Shown piece by piece: positions 1 to 6,082 of a DNA stretch of 9,082 nt; position 1 is the stretch's first letter; every line of letters starts with the position of its first letter. Below the pieces are notes generated by a model. It ran no database searches, was not told the DNA's origin, and saw nothing but the letters and a program-made list of their open reading frames with translations. Made by a program: the position numbers and the translations under genes. The stretch lies in assembly GCA_007122815.1 (NCBI GenBank), contig SKSV01000164.1, positions 1 through 9,082 of the forward strand, in the 5' to 3' direction. Source of the stretch: Trueperaceae bacterium (GTDB lineage Bacteria; Deinococcota; Deinococci; Deinococcales; Trueperaceae).

Positions 1-1
1 C

Positions 2-100
2 TTCGACGACGTGACCACCACCATCCAGGGCGGGCTGTCGTCGGTCACGGCGCTGACCGGTTCCACCGAGGAGGCCCAGTTCGACGACGCCAAGGATTGA
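2..100 (+). CDS. aceA: Isocitrate lyase, C-terminal end only (partial)
   Basis: The frame beginning at base 2 stays open to TGA at 98-100 and gives 32 residues. They contain TTTIQGG, then SSVTALTGSTEEAQF, then a short DDAKD tail. The block SSVTALTGSTEE(S/A)QF is the characteristic C-terminus of isocitrate lyase as I know it from Escherichia coli AceA; the mycobacterial enzyme ends in a similar TALTGSTEEGQF. Isocitrate lyase splits isocitrate into glyoxylate and succinate in the cytoplasmic glyoxylate shunt. The catalytic part lies outside the window, so no active-site residue can be checked. The match to the E. coli-type ending is one reason to suspect that the left end of the window is gammaproteobacterial. 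A possible terminator follows within about 10 bases, before rraA on the same strand. Confidence 0.85.
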   Translation, partial: FDDVTTTIQGGLSSVTALTGSTEEAQFDDAKD

Positions 101-107
101 GGCCGGT

Positions 108-142
108 GTGCCGGGGGCAACCGAGCCCCGGGCACCGTTTAT
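108..142 (+). terminator. Possible intrinsic terminator after aceA
   Basis: Bases 108-118 pair with 125-135 as two 5-bp GC-rich helices separated by one G-G mismatch, around a 6-base loop (aaccga). The T content that follows is weak (cgtttattc, 136-144), so this is a plausible but poor rho-independent terminator. It sits between the aceA stop at 100 and the rraA ribosome binding site at 156, where a terminator or attenuator would be expected. Confidence 0.45.
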
Positions 143-155
143 TCAGTCCCGGGCC

Positions 156-161
156 AGGAGG
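156..161 (+). promoter_or_regulatory. Ribosome binding site that fixes the rraA start
   Basis: AGGAGG at 156-161 lies 5 bases before ATG at 167. The in-frame GTG at 161 overlaps this Shine-Dalgarno sequence and so cannot be the start that uses it. ATG 167 is therefore the better choice. Confidence 0.7.
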
Positions 162-166
162 TGAAC

Positions 167-610
167 ATGGAACCCGCATCCTATGGACTGACCGCGACCG
201 CGGATATGTGCGATTCCCACGGGGAGGCGGCCCGTGTCTGTGAGATACCGTTCAGGGATTTCGGCGGTGTCACCGCCTTCTCCGGACCTGCCGCGACCAT
301 CCGCTGCTTCGAGGACAACACGCAGGTGCGCGCGGTCCTCGAGACCGATGGCCGTGGCCGGGTGCTCGTGGTGGATGCCGGCGGCTCACCGCGTTGCGCC
401 ATGCTCGGCGACAACCTCGCCCAGCTGGCGCTGGATAACGGGTGGGTGGGCGTCGTGATGTACGGCTGCGTGCGTGATGCGGCGGTGCTCTCGACGCTGC
501 CCCTGGGCGTGAAGGCGCTCGGTACCCACCCGCGCAGGGCGAAGGAGAAGCGGCCTTGCGCCAGGTCGGCGAGGCGCTCGAGGCGCGCCTGTAGGTTGAG
601 CGCCGTCTGA
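167..610 (+). CDS. rraA: RraA-family protein (HMG/CHA aldolase-like, RNase E regulator-like), 3' end replaced
   Basis: RraA-family proteins are small trimeric cytoplasmic proteins. Members either inhibit RNase E or act as metal-dependent 4-hydroxy-4-methyl-2-oxoglutarate aldolases and oxaloacetate decarboxylases. Visible family blocks, numbered from ATG 167, are: CFEDN near 47-51, [13 protein letters not shown] near 62-74, GDNLAQLA at 81-88, YGCVRD at 99-104 (Arg103 and Asp104 match the substrate and metal residues of the aldolases), and VKALGTHPR at 115-123. After GTHPR the family should continue for about 40 more residues with a block resembling VxFGGVxFxPGDxLYADxDG. Here it switches to a basic, unrelated tail ([16 protein letters not shown]) that is simply the antisense of the V-ATPase subunit I gene. 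True homology ends at about 535, although the frame runs to TGA at 608-610. As it stands the product lacks the C-terminal strand region and is unlikely to fold. Neighbour aceA is on the same strand. Confidence 0.85.
   Translation: MEPASYGLTATADMCDSHGEAARVCEIPFRDFGGVTAFSGPAATIRCFEDNTQVRAVLETDGRGRVLVVDAGGSPRCAMLGDNLAQLALDNGWVGVVMYGCVRDAAVLSTLPLGVKALGTHPRRAKEKRPCARSARRSRRACRLSAV
520..536. other. Breakpoint joining truncated rraA and truncated V-ATPase subunit I
   Basis: Two genes on opposite strands lose family homology at the same place. On the plus strand RraA is normal through GTHPR (521-535). On the minus strand subunit I is normal through RGWVP (last codon at 522-520). These two conserved motifs are encoded by the same bases on opposite strands, so about 17 bp of sequence is legitimate in both genes. 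That is the footprint of a join through a short shared word, whether made by an assembler or by microhomology-mediated rearrangement in a cell. Everything left of it belongs to the aceA-rraA locus and everything right of it to the V-ATPase locus. Confidence 0.8.
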
Positions 611-1386
611 CGCAACGTCTTGAGGCGGGGCCCGTGCTGCAGGGCGAGCTTGCCTAGCTCGTCCTTGATGGTCCCGAGGCGCTTCGGCAGGGTCTGCTGA
701 CGCTCCTCCATGAGGTGGACGGCCTTCGCGACCCCGAGCTCGCGGTAGCGCTCCGGCAGCTGCAGCTCACCGAAGCCGGCCTTACCCAGCGCGACCCGCA
801 AGTCGGCGGCTTCGCTGCGCAAGGCGGCGATGACGGCGACAACCTCGCGTCCGCGCGCGCGTGTGGAGAGGGCGAAACGCCCTTCGAGCGCGTCCTCGAG
901 TTCGGCGCGCAGGCGCTCCAGGGCGGCCGCAGGCAAGATCGTCGCCACGCCGTCGAGCCAGCGGGACGTCTCGAGCTGAGCCAGGGTCGGAGCGAGGTCG
1001 CGGAACAGCGGCAGGTACTGCTGGACCAACGCCAGCTCCTCCTCCGCCTCGTCGCGCTCGGCCAGGAGCGTGTCGACTTGATCGGCCACCGAGTCGACCC
1101 GTTCGGCGATGCCGTCCGCATCGGCCGGGAGGTCGGCCTTGCCCGTGCCGGGCCCGTCCTGGTCGACGCGCAGCACCTCCATCAACGACGACGCTCGCGA
1201 GATGACCCGGTCCCAGACCTCCTTGCGGCGCCGGTCGTCGTCCGAGAGCGCGAAGCGCTCCAAGCCTCCTTCGTCAGGCTCGAGCCTGTCGACCTGTACT
1301 ACCCCTAGGCTCTGGAGTGAGACCAGCACCTCCGTCGCGACTGGCTTGCGCCCCACGAGGAGCAGTTGGTCCATCGGGGTGATCAT
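520..1386 (-). CDS. ntpI: V/A-type ATPase subunit I, N-terminal soluble part only
   Basis: Subunit I (the a-subunit equivalent) anchors the peripheral stalks and forms the proton half-channels of the V/A-type ATPase in the cytoplasmic membrane. The 289 residues from ATG 1386 to the breakpoint begin [15 protein letters not shown], followed by a [10 protein letters not shown] block at 25-33. Two coiled-coil arms follow (about 95-125 and 225-275), and the segment ends with the conserved [12 protein letters not shown] at 278-289. All of this is the cytoplasmic arm. The family is usually about 600-650 residues, and the whole membrane domain is missing because rraA sequence takes over at 520; the frame stays open by chance on the rraA antisense as far as 181. 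The start ATG overlaps the stop of the upstream stalk gene (ATGA, 1386-1383), which implies translational coupling. Subunits K/L, E, C, F, A, B and D would be expected downstream but are absent here. Confidence 0.88.
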
Positions 1387-1703
1387 GGCAGGACGCGCTC
1401 CAGGACGAGCTGCACCGCTCGCTCGCGGTGCGCGCTCGCGGCCTCCTGCAGCGCCTCCGCTTCGCTTCGGGCGGCGCCGACGATGCTCTCCGTGATCCTC
1501 TCGGCCTCCTGCCTCGCCGCTTCCTCGCTGGCCTCCGCCGCTTCCTTGGCTTCGCGCTGCGCTTTGGCTAGGAGCTTGCCAGCTTCCGTGTCGGCTTCAG
1601 CGGCTATCGCCTCGGCTTCTGCGTGTGCGCTCTTGACGCGCTCGTTCTGGCGCTGCTCGTGCTGTATCAGGTCATGCAGTAGGGAATCGCCTTGAGTTGC
1701 CAA
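1383..1703 (-). CDS. V/A-type ATPase peripheral-stalk subunit (H/G type)
   Basis: This 106-residue protein is almost entirely Ala/Glu/Arg-rich coiled coil (about residues 10-95). It has the usual size and composition of the small stalk subunit, called H in archaea and G in Thermus, that pairs with subunit E to make the peripheral stalk. The start chosen is TTG at 1703-1701, because GAGGAGG (minus strand, 1715-1709) sits exactly 5 bases before it. The product then begins MATQGDSLLHDLIQHEQ. An ATG at 1835 would add 44 residues of non-family sequence crossing the leader. The gene is first in the ATPase operon and overlaps subunit I by 4 bases, matching the Thermus-type order (stalk subunit, then I). 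The function rests on composition plus position; the sequence alone would be generic coiled coil. Confidence 0.85.
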   Translation of the reverse strand: MATQGDSLLHDLIQHEQRQNERVKSAHAEAEAIAAEADTEAGKLLAKAQREAKEAAEASEEAARQEAERITESIVGAARSEAEALQEAASAHRERAVQLVLERVLP

Positions 1704-1708
1704 GCGGC

Positions 1709-1715
1709 CCTCCTC
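1709..1715 (-). promoter_or_regulatory. Ribosome binding site deciding the TTG start of the stalk subunit
   Basis: The minus-strand GAGGAGG is a strong Shine-Dalgarno match 5 bases upstream of TTG 1703-1701. No ATG or GTG in frame has comparable spacing. Confidence 0.75.
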
Positions 1716-1779
1716 GGAACACGGTGGTTTGATCAGCCGATCGCGCGCTGTCGGTTGCATCACATTGCGCTCGCGAGGC

Positions 1780-1813
1780 AAAAAAAACGCGGTGCGGACC
1801 GGCATTCCCCGCC
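1780..1813 (-). promoter_or_regulatory. Possible attenuator-like hairpin and T tract in the V-ATPase leader
   Basis: On the minus strand a run of eight T (1787-1780) follows a GC-rich segment. That segment can form a short helix, GCGG with CCGC, enclosing TGC with GCA. It lies about 40 bases after the predicted transcription start and well before the first gene. The helix is short and bulged, so this may be only a chance homopolymer in GC-rich DNA. Confidence 0.25.
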
Positions 1814-1830
1814 TCACACACTGCCGAGCA

Positions 1831-1860
1831 ACCATAGCAACAGCCCGAACGGAGTGTCAA
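1831..1860 (-). promoter_or_regulatory. Sigma-70-type promoter for the V-ATPase operon
   Basis: On the minus strand a perfect -35 box TTGACA (1860-1855) is followed by an 18-base spacer and TATGGT (1836-1831) as -10. The predicted start is near 1824, giving a leader of about 120 nt before the TTG start at 1703. The promoter lies 60 bases beyond the dnaG stop, so the ATPase operon can be expressed separately from dnaG. The 1704-1920 stretch otherwise holds no convincing gene. Confidence 0.65.
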
Positions 1861-1920
1861 CGTGGAAGCCCGCCGCGAGCTGAGCCTCCGGTGACGGGCC
1901 ATGGCGCGCTCGGCGGTCAC

Positions 1921-3768
1921 TCAGCGCCGCCGCCGCGGACCGTGGCGCCCGCGGTCTCCGAGCTGCAGCTGACGCTCCCCCTCGCGCGCGACCTGAACGT
2001 CGCGGATGGCAGCGAGCTCCTCGTAGGCCTCGCGCAGCTCGTCGCTCGGCGTGGCCGGGTCCTCGATGGCCCTGCGCAACTCGTCCCAGCGGGTCATGAG
2101 CCGCTCCTGTCGGCGGGCCTGCGCCGCCGCTAGGTGGTGCTCACGCACCCGCGCCAGCTGCTGCTCGAGACGCCTGTCGATGTCGACGGGCCTGTCCATG
2201 ACGTCGCGCGTGGCGTGCTCGAGGATCCGCTCGAGCACGCGCTCGGTGCGCTCACGAGCGTTCAGGGCAGCCACCACCGCGGCGTCGTCGTAGTCGTGAC
2301 GCTCGCAGATCTCCGCGAAGGCCACCAGCTCCGAGGGCTCGCCGCTGGCGGGAAGCATCGCCAGCGAGGACCGGACCCGCTCGCGCAAACGCTCCGGCTC
2401 CAGCAGCATCAGCCCGATCGCCTCGAGCTCGAGCACCCGCACCGGGCTGAGGTCGGCGTGCCTGCGCCTCATGCCCGCGACAGCGGTCGTGTCGAGCCGC
2501 CGCGGCCTCCGCGCCGACAGCCAGGCGTCCAACCTCGCGCCGTCCAGCCCGAGGTGGTCGATCACGAGGCGCCGCAGCTCGCTCGCCACCGGATCGAACA
2601 CGTCCCGCGGCTGCAGCGCCGCGGCGAGGTCTTCCAGGACCGCTCGCCTCCCCTCGTCGGTGCTCGTGTCGTGCTGCTGGACCACGCGCTCGAAGCGGAA
2701 CGCCACCTCGGAGACGCCGGAACGCAACGCCGCCGCGAAGGCCTCATGGTCGCCGCCCAGCACCATGTCCGCTGGGTCCTTGCCCGCCGGGATCGTGACC
2801 GCCTGCACCAGGAAGCGCCGGCCCACGCTCTGGTCCAGCCCGGCCAGCACCGCCCGCTGGCCGGCCTCGTCGGCGTCGAACGCCAGCAGCACGCGCCTAG
2901 CGTCCAGCCGCGCCAACGCCTCGGCCTGCTCGCCGGTCAGCGTCGCGCCCAGGGCTGCCACGGCGTTCTCGAAGCCGGCCTGGTGGAGGGCGATGACGTC
3001 CATGTAGCCCTCGACGACGATCACCTCGCCAGACGCGCGGATGGCGCCGCGGGCGCGGTCCAGGCCGTAGAGGATCTCGGACTTCTTGAACAGCTCCGTC
3101 TCCGGGGTGTTCAGGTACTTCGGTAAGCCGTCGCCCAGGACCCTACCGGCGAAGCCGAGCAGCCTGCCCAGAGCGTCCCTGATGGGGAACACCACGCGGT
3201 TCCTGAAGCGATCGTAGCGCCTCCCGCGCTCGTGCTCGGCCAGCAAGCCTGCAGCCATCAGGTCATCGTCCCTGACGCCCTTGGAGAGCGCGTGCTTCAG
3301 CAGCGAGTCCCATGCGTCGGGGGCGAAACCCAGCTCCCAGCGCTCGAGGCTCTGCGCGCTCAGGCCCCGCCCGAGCAGGTAATCCAGCGCGGGGCCCTTC
3401 GCCAGCTGGGAGCGGAAGAACGCCAGCGCCAGAGCGTTGACGTCTTGTAGGTCGCGGCGCCGACCTTGCCGGGGTGTGGGCGGCTCCACTTCCACGCCGG
3501 TGCGCTCTCCCAGCAACGTCAGGGCCTCGACGAAACCCACACCCCTGGTGAGCATCACGTAGTCGAAGGCGTCACCCTTCGCTCCGCAGCCGAAACAGTA
3601 GAAGAAGCCGCGGTCCACGTGCACGTGGAACGATGGGGTCTTCTCGGCGTGGAACGGGCACAGGCCCTTGAGCTGTGAGCGCCCGGCGGGCTTGAGCACG
3701 ACCTGCTCACCGATGAGCTGCGCGAGGTCGATGCGCGCCCTGATGCGTTCCTTGGCGTCCTCCGCCAT
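1921..3768 (-). CDS. dnaG: DNA primase DnaG
   Basis: DnaG makes the short RNA primers for Okazaki fragments and leading-strand starts, recruited to the fork by the DnaB helicase. The 615 residues are of normal length. An N-terminal zinc-binding domain carries Cys37, His40, Cys58 and Cys61 (CPFH and CFGC). The RNA polymerase core has KYLNTPET at 217-224 and ILYGLDRAR near 232-240. The Toprim fold shows EGYMD at 253-257 (catalytic Glu253) and FDADEAG at 297-303 (metal-binding Asp298 and Asp300). Residues from about 430 are helical and Arg/Glu-rich, as expected for the DnaB-binding region, and end in a short basic tail (GPRRRR). ATG 3768 was chosen because TAAGG (minus strand, 3780-3776) lies 7 bases upstream. 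The gene starts 20 bases after the phosphoribosyltransferase stop, so the two are probably co-transcribed. All key residues I can check are present. Confidence 0.97.
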   Translation of the reverse strand: MAEDAKERIRARIDLAQLIGEQVVLKPAGRSQLKGLCPFHAEKTPSFHVHVDRGFFYCFGCGAKGDAFDYVMLTRGVGFVEALTLLGERTGVEVEPPTPRQGRRRDLQDVNALALAFFRSQLAKGPALDYLLGRGLSAQSLERWELGFAPDAWDSLLKHALSKGVRDDDLMAAGLLAEHERGRRYDRFRNRVVFPIRDALGRLLGFAGRVLGDGLPKYLNTPETELFKKSEILYGLDRARGAIRASGEVIVVEGYMDVIALHQAGFENAVAALGATLTGEQAEALARLDARRVLLAFDADEAGQRAVLAGLDQSVGRRFLVQAVTIPAGKDPADMVLGGDHEAFAAALRSGVSEVAFRFERVVQQHDTSTDEGRRAVLEDLAAALQPRDVFDPVASELRRLVIDHLGLDGARLDAWLSARRPRRLDTTAVAGMRRRHADLSPVRVLELEAIGLMLLEPERLRERVRSSLAMLPASGEPSELVAFAEICERHDYDDAAVVAALNARERTERVLERILEHATRDVMDRPVDIDRRLEQQLARVREHHLAAAQARRQERLMTRWDELRRAIEDPATPSDELREAYEELAAIRDVQVAREGERQLQLGDRGRHGPRRRR

Positions 3769-3788
3769 GTCGTTGCCTTAGCTCCTCC

Positions 3789-4373
3789 TCACCCCTGCGG
3801 GGCGCCGCCGGCGAAGGCCCCGCGATCGGCGTCGATGCCAGCCTCGGCCGGGAAGAGCGGGAGGTGCCCGAGCGAGACGACGTCGTCTCGCGCCTCACCT
3901 TCGGTGAAGACGACAAGGGTCGCGGCGACGCTCGCGCCGACCTCCGCCAGGAGCTCGCTCAAGGCCGTCAGGGTGCCGCCGGTAGAGACGACGTCGTCCA
4001 CGACCGCGACGCGTCGGTTCTGCAGGCGCTGGAGGTCGGCGCCGTCGATGACGAGGTCCTGGGGCGTGCCGGTGGTGATCGACACCACCGTGTGGCGGCG
4101 CGCCCCGACCATGTAGGGCTTCTGGGTCTTGCGCACCACCACGTACGGCAAGCCCGTGCGCACCGACAGCGCGTGAGCTAGCGGCAGAGCCTTCACCTCG
4201 GGCGTCACCAGCACCTCGACCTCAGCGGGGACTAGCGCCGCCAGGGCCTCAGCTGCGGCCTCGGTCAGCGCCGTGTCGCCCAGCAGGTTGAGGAGCGCTA
4301 CGGAGACGGCACCGACGTTGACTATGGGGAGGTCGCGGACCTCGCCGTTGACGCTGACACGGTGGCTTGGCAT
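3789..4373 (-). CDS. Purine-type phosphoribosyltransferase (Apt-like)
   Basis: Type I phosphoribosyltransferases transfer ribose-5-phosphate from PRPP to a base; the closest group by eye is the adenine/xanthine salvage enzymes. The 194-residue product has the PRPP loop VAVVDDVVSTGGT at 122-134 (Asp126 and Asp127 bind the ribose hydroxyls, with the TGGT phosphate loop after them). It also has an upstream block VTPEVKALPLAHALS at 56-70 and a flexible-hood block RKTQKPYM at 81-88. The start is ATG 4373-4371, with GGAGG (minus strand, 4384-4380) 6 bases upstream; the longer frame from 4418 would add 15 non-family residues across the promoter. The substrate base cannot be settled from motifs, so no symbol is given. 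The gene is the promoter-proximal partner of dnaG and is divergent from the MATE gene. Confidence 0.85.
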   Translation of the reverse strand: MPSHRVSVNGEVRDLPIVNVGAVSVALLNLLGDTALTEAAAEALAALVPAEVEVLVTPEVKALPLAHALSVRTGLPYVVVRKTQKPYMVGARRHTVVSITTGTPQDLVIDGADLQRLQNRRVAVVDDVVSTGGTLTALSELLAEVGASVAATLVVFTEGEARDDVVSLGHLPLFPAEAGIDADRGAFAGGAPQG

Positions 4374-4392
4374 GGCAGACCTCCGAGGCTCC

Positions 4393-4398
4393 AATCTA
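4393..4398 (-). promoter_or_regulatory. Candidate -10 box for the phosphoribosyltransferase-dnaG operon
   Basis: On the minus strand TAGATT (4398-4393) fits TAnnnT and would start transcription near 4386, giving a leader of about 13 nt that contains the GGAGG site. No convincing -35 box is seen 16-18 bases upstream. Confidence 0.4.
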
Positions 4399-4448
4399 CA
4401 CCCGGTCACCGCTGGCACCGCCGCATGCGGGAACTGGCGGGCGAGGGT

Positions 4449-4454
4449 TAAGCT
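4449..4454 (+). promoter_or_regulatory. Candidate -10 box giving a leaderless MATE transcript
   Basis: TAAGCT at 4449-4454 fits TAnnnT and ends 8 bases before ATG 4463. Transcription would begin at or within a base or two of the start codon. The MATE gene has no Shine-Dalgarno sequence in the usual window, which agrees with a leaderless mRNA of the kind common in Deinococcus. Confidence 0.45.
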
Positions 4455-4462
4455 CGCCGGCG

Positions 4463-6082
4463 ATGCGTCGTCTCGGGCTCGATGGGGCCACCCTCGGCGC
4501 CGTGTGGCGCCTCGCCCTCCCGGTCATCGGCGCCAACCTGCTCATCACCTTGGTGAACGTCGTGGACGTCTTCTTCGCGGGACGTCTCGGCCCCACCGAG
4601 GTTGCCGCCGTGGGCTTGGCCACGAGCGTGCGCCTGCTCCTGTTGGTCGTGGTGATGGCGGTCTCGTCGGGCGCGATGGCGTTGGCGGCCCAGGCGCGCG
4701 GCAGCCGCGACCCGGAGGCGCTCGGCACGGTGGCGCGCCAGACGGTGATGGTGGCGGTGGCGCTCGGCCTCCTGCTGAGCGTCGCCGGACTGCTCCTGAG
4801 CGAACCGCTGCTGGCCTTCCTCGACGCCAGCGACGACCCGCGAGCCGCCGAGATCGCGGTGCCGTACCTGATCGTGCTCTTCTCGGGCACGGTGTTCACG
4901 GCCGTGCAGATCGCCGGCGCGAGCCTCCTGCAGGGTGCGGGCGACACGCTCCGGCCGCTGCTGCTCTCCGCCTTGGCGACGGCGTCGAACGTGCTCTTCA
5001 CCTGGCTGCTCGTGTTCGGGGTGGGTCCCTTCCCGGCGCTGGGAGTGACCGGGGCCGCGGTCGGTACGGTGGCGGCTCGCGCTCTGGTGAGCGTCGCAAC
5101 GCTCGTGGTGTTGGCGCGGGGGTCCAGCGTGGTCGGCTTCGGCAGCGGCAGCTGGCGCCCCTCGTGGAGCAGCTGGCGAGACGTGCTGGCGATCGGCTGG
5201 CCTAGCGGGCTCCAGAGCCTCGCTTACAGCGGCGCTGGGCTCTTGGTCATGCGCATCGTGACCAGCACACCGTCGGGGAGCCTGGGCGCGGCCGCGCTGG
5301 CGATAGGGCTGCAGGTCGAATCGCTGGCGTTCATGCCCGGCTTGGCCATCAGCGTGGCAGCGACCAGTCTCGTCGGCCGTGCTCTGGGCTCGTGGCAACT
5401 GCCCGACGCCTGGCGCGCCGGGCACGCGGCGCTGGCGGTCGGGGTGGGGGTGATGAGCCTGGTGGCGCTGGCGCTCTTCGTGGCGGCGGAGCCGCTGGTG
5501 CGCGTCTTCGACCCGTCCGCCCACCCGCAGGTGCTGAGGGACGGCGTGACCTACCTGCGAGTCAACGCCCTCGGTCAGCCGTTCCTGGCAGTGTTCTTCG
5601 TGCTCTCGGGAGCCCTGCGCGGCGCCGGCGACACGCGCCCGCCGCTCACTGGGACGATCGTGGGGCGTTGGCTCGTGGTCCTCCCGCTCGCATGGTGGTG
5701 GGCTCTCGGGCTCGGCTGGGGTGTCGTCGGGGTCTGGTGGGCATTCGTGGTCGGCCTGGGCGTGCAAGCGGCGTTCGTGGGCGTGCGCTGGTGGAGCGGC
5801 GCCTGGCCCGAGGTGGCGCTACGCCGCTCGCGCCTGTATCGCGAGCACCTGGTGCACGCCACGCCTGAGGCGCGCGAGGCGTTCCTCCGGGAGGTGCGCG
5901 CGGTGGTCATGTCACAGCCCGAGGCGTCCGAGCGCGTGGACGCCCATGAGATCGTCTACCGCTGGCCGGGCGCGGAGGAGCGCTGGCGAGTGGTGGCTGG
6001 AGAGCTCGTGAGGGACGCTACTTCGTCGACCCAGTCGGACCCCGCCGGGGGCCGGGAGGAGCGCGGCGGCGTGCTACCGTGA
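4463..6082 (+). CDS. MATE-family efflux transporter with a C-terminal soluble extension
   Basis: MATE transporters export drugs and other organic compounds across the cytoplasmic membrane, driven by H+ or Na+. From ATG 4463 the product is 539 residues. The first about 453 form the usual two six-helix halves. TM1 includes [14 protein letters not shown] near 17-30, and the family loop [12 protein letters not shown] lies at 77-88. Each half carries the same internal motif, [11 protein letters not shown] near 156-165 and [10 protein letters not shown] near 385-394, which shows the ancestral duplication. Residues 454-539 form an unusual soluble tail with a helix ([17 protein letters not shown]) and a strand-rich stretch ([19 protein letters not shown]), then a Gly/Glu-rich linker. 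ATG 4463 was preferred over 4367 because the latter would add 32 hydrophilic residues and overlap the divergent gene. The stop overlaps the ruvB start by 4 bases. Substrate and coupling ion cannot be told from sequence. Confidence 0.9.
   Translation: MRRLGLDGATLGAVWRLALPVIGANLLITLVNVVDVFFAGRLGPTEVAAVGLATSVRLLLLVVVMAVSSGAMALAAQARGSRDPEALGTVARQTVMVAVALGLLLSVAGLLLSEPLLAFLDASDDPRAAEIAVPYLIVLFSGTVFTAVQIAGASLLQGAGDTLRPLLLSALATASNVLFTWLLVFGVGPFPALGVTGAAVGTVAARALVSVATLVVLARGSSVVGFGSGSWRPSWSSWRDVLAIGWPSGLQSLAYSGAGLLVMRIVTSTPSGSLGAAALAIGLQVESLAFMPGLAISVAATSLVGRALGSWQLPDAWRAGHAALAVGVGVMSLVALALFVAAEPLVRVFDPSAHPQVLRDGVTYLRVNALGQPFLAVFFVLSGALRGAGDTRPPLTGTIVGRWLVVLPLAWWWALGLGWGVVGVWWAFVVGLGVQAAFVGVRWWSGAWPEVALRRSRLYREHLVHATPEAREAFLREVRAVVMSQPEASERVDAHEIVYRWPGAEERWRVVAGELVRDATSSTQSDPAGGREERGGVLP

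Noticed and set aside
181..519. Minus-strand frame of subunit I stays open as far as 181, suggesting a 401-residue protein
   Set aside because: Beyond GWVP the translation is the antisense of well-conserved rraA codons and has none of the membrane helices expected of subunit I.
1770..1779. The word CGCTCGCGAGGCA is shared with the promoter spacer at 8224-8236, suggesting a common operator
   Set aside because: The core CTCGCGAG also occurs inside the subunit I coding region near 1193, so in GC-rich DNA it is probably chance.
1704..1835. Longer start (ATG 1835) for the V-ATPase stalk subunit
   Set aside because: The extra 44 residues have no family character and cross the leader with its T8 run, and the strong ribosome site points to TTG 1703.
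1870..1916. Possible hairpin terminator after dnaG (CCGCCGAGC pairing with GCTCGCGGCGG, minus strand)
   Set aside because: The helix has a 2-base bulge and a large loop, with no T tract. It is too weak to list as a feature.
2134..3126. 330-residue plus-strand open frame opposite dnaG
   Set aside because: It is the shadow of dnaG, with no recognisable motif and biased His/Arg/Gln content.
4448..5767. 439-residue open frame antisense to the MATE gene
   Set aside because: Its composition (His, Arg, Pro and Gln-rich) is typical of a GC-rich shadow frame, and the plus strand encodes a clear MATE family protein.
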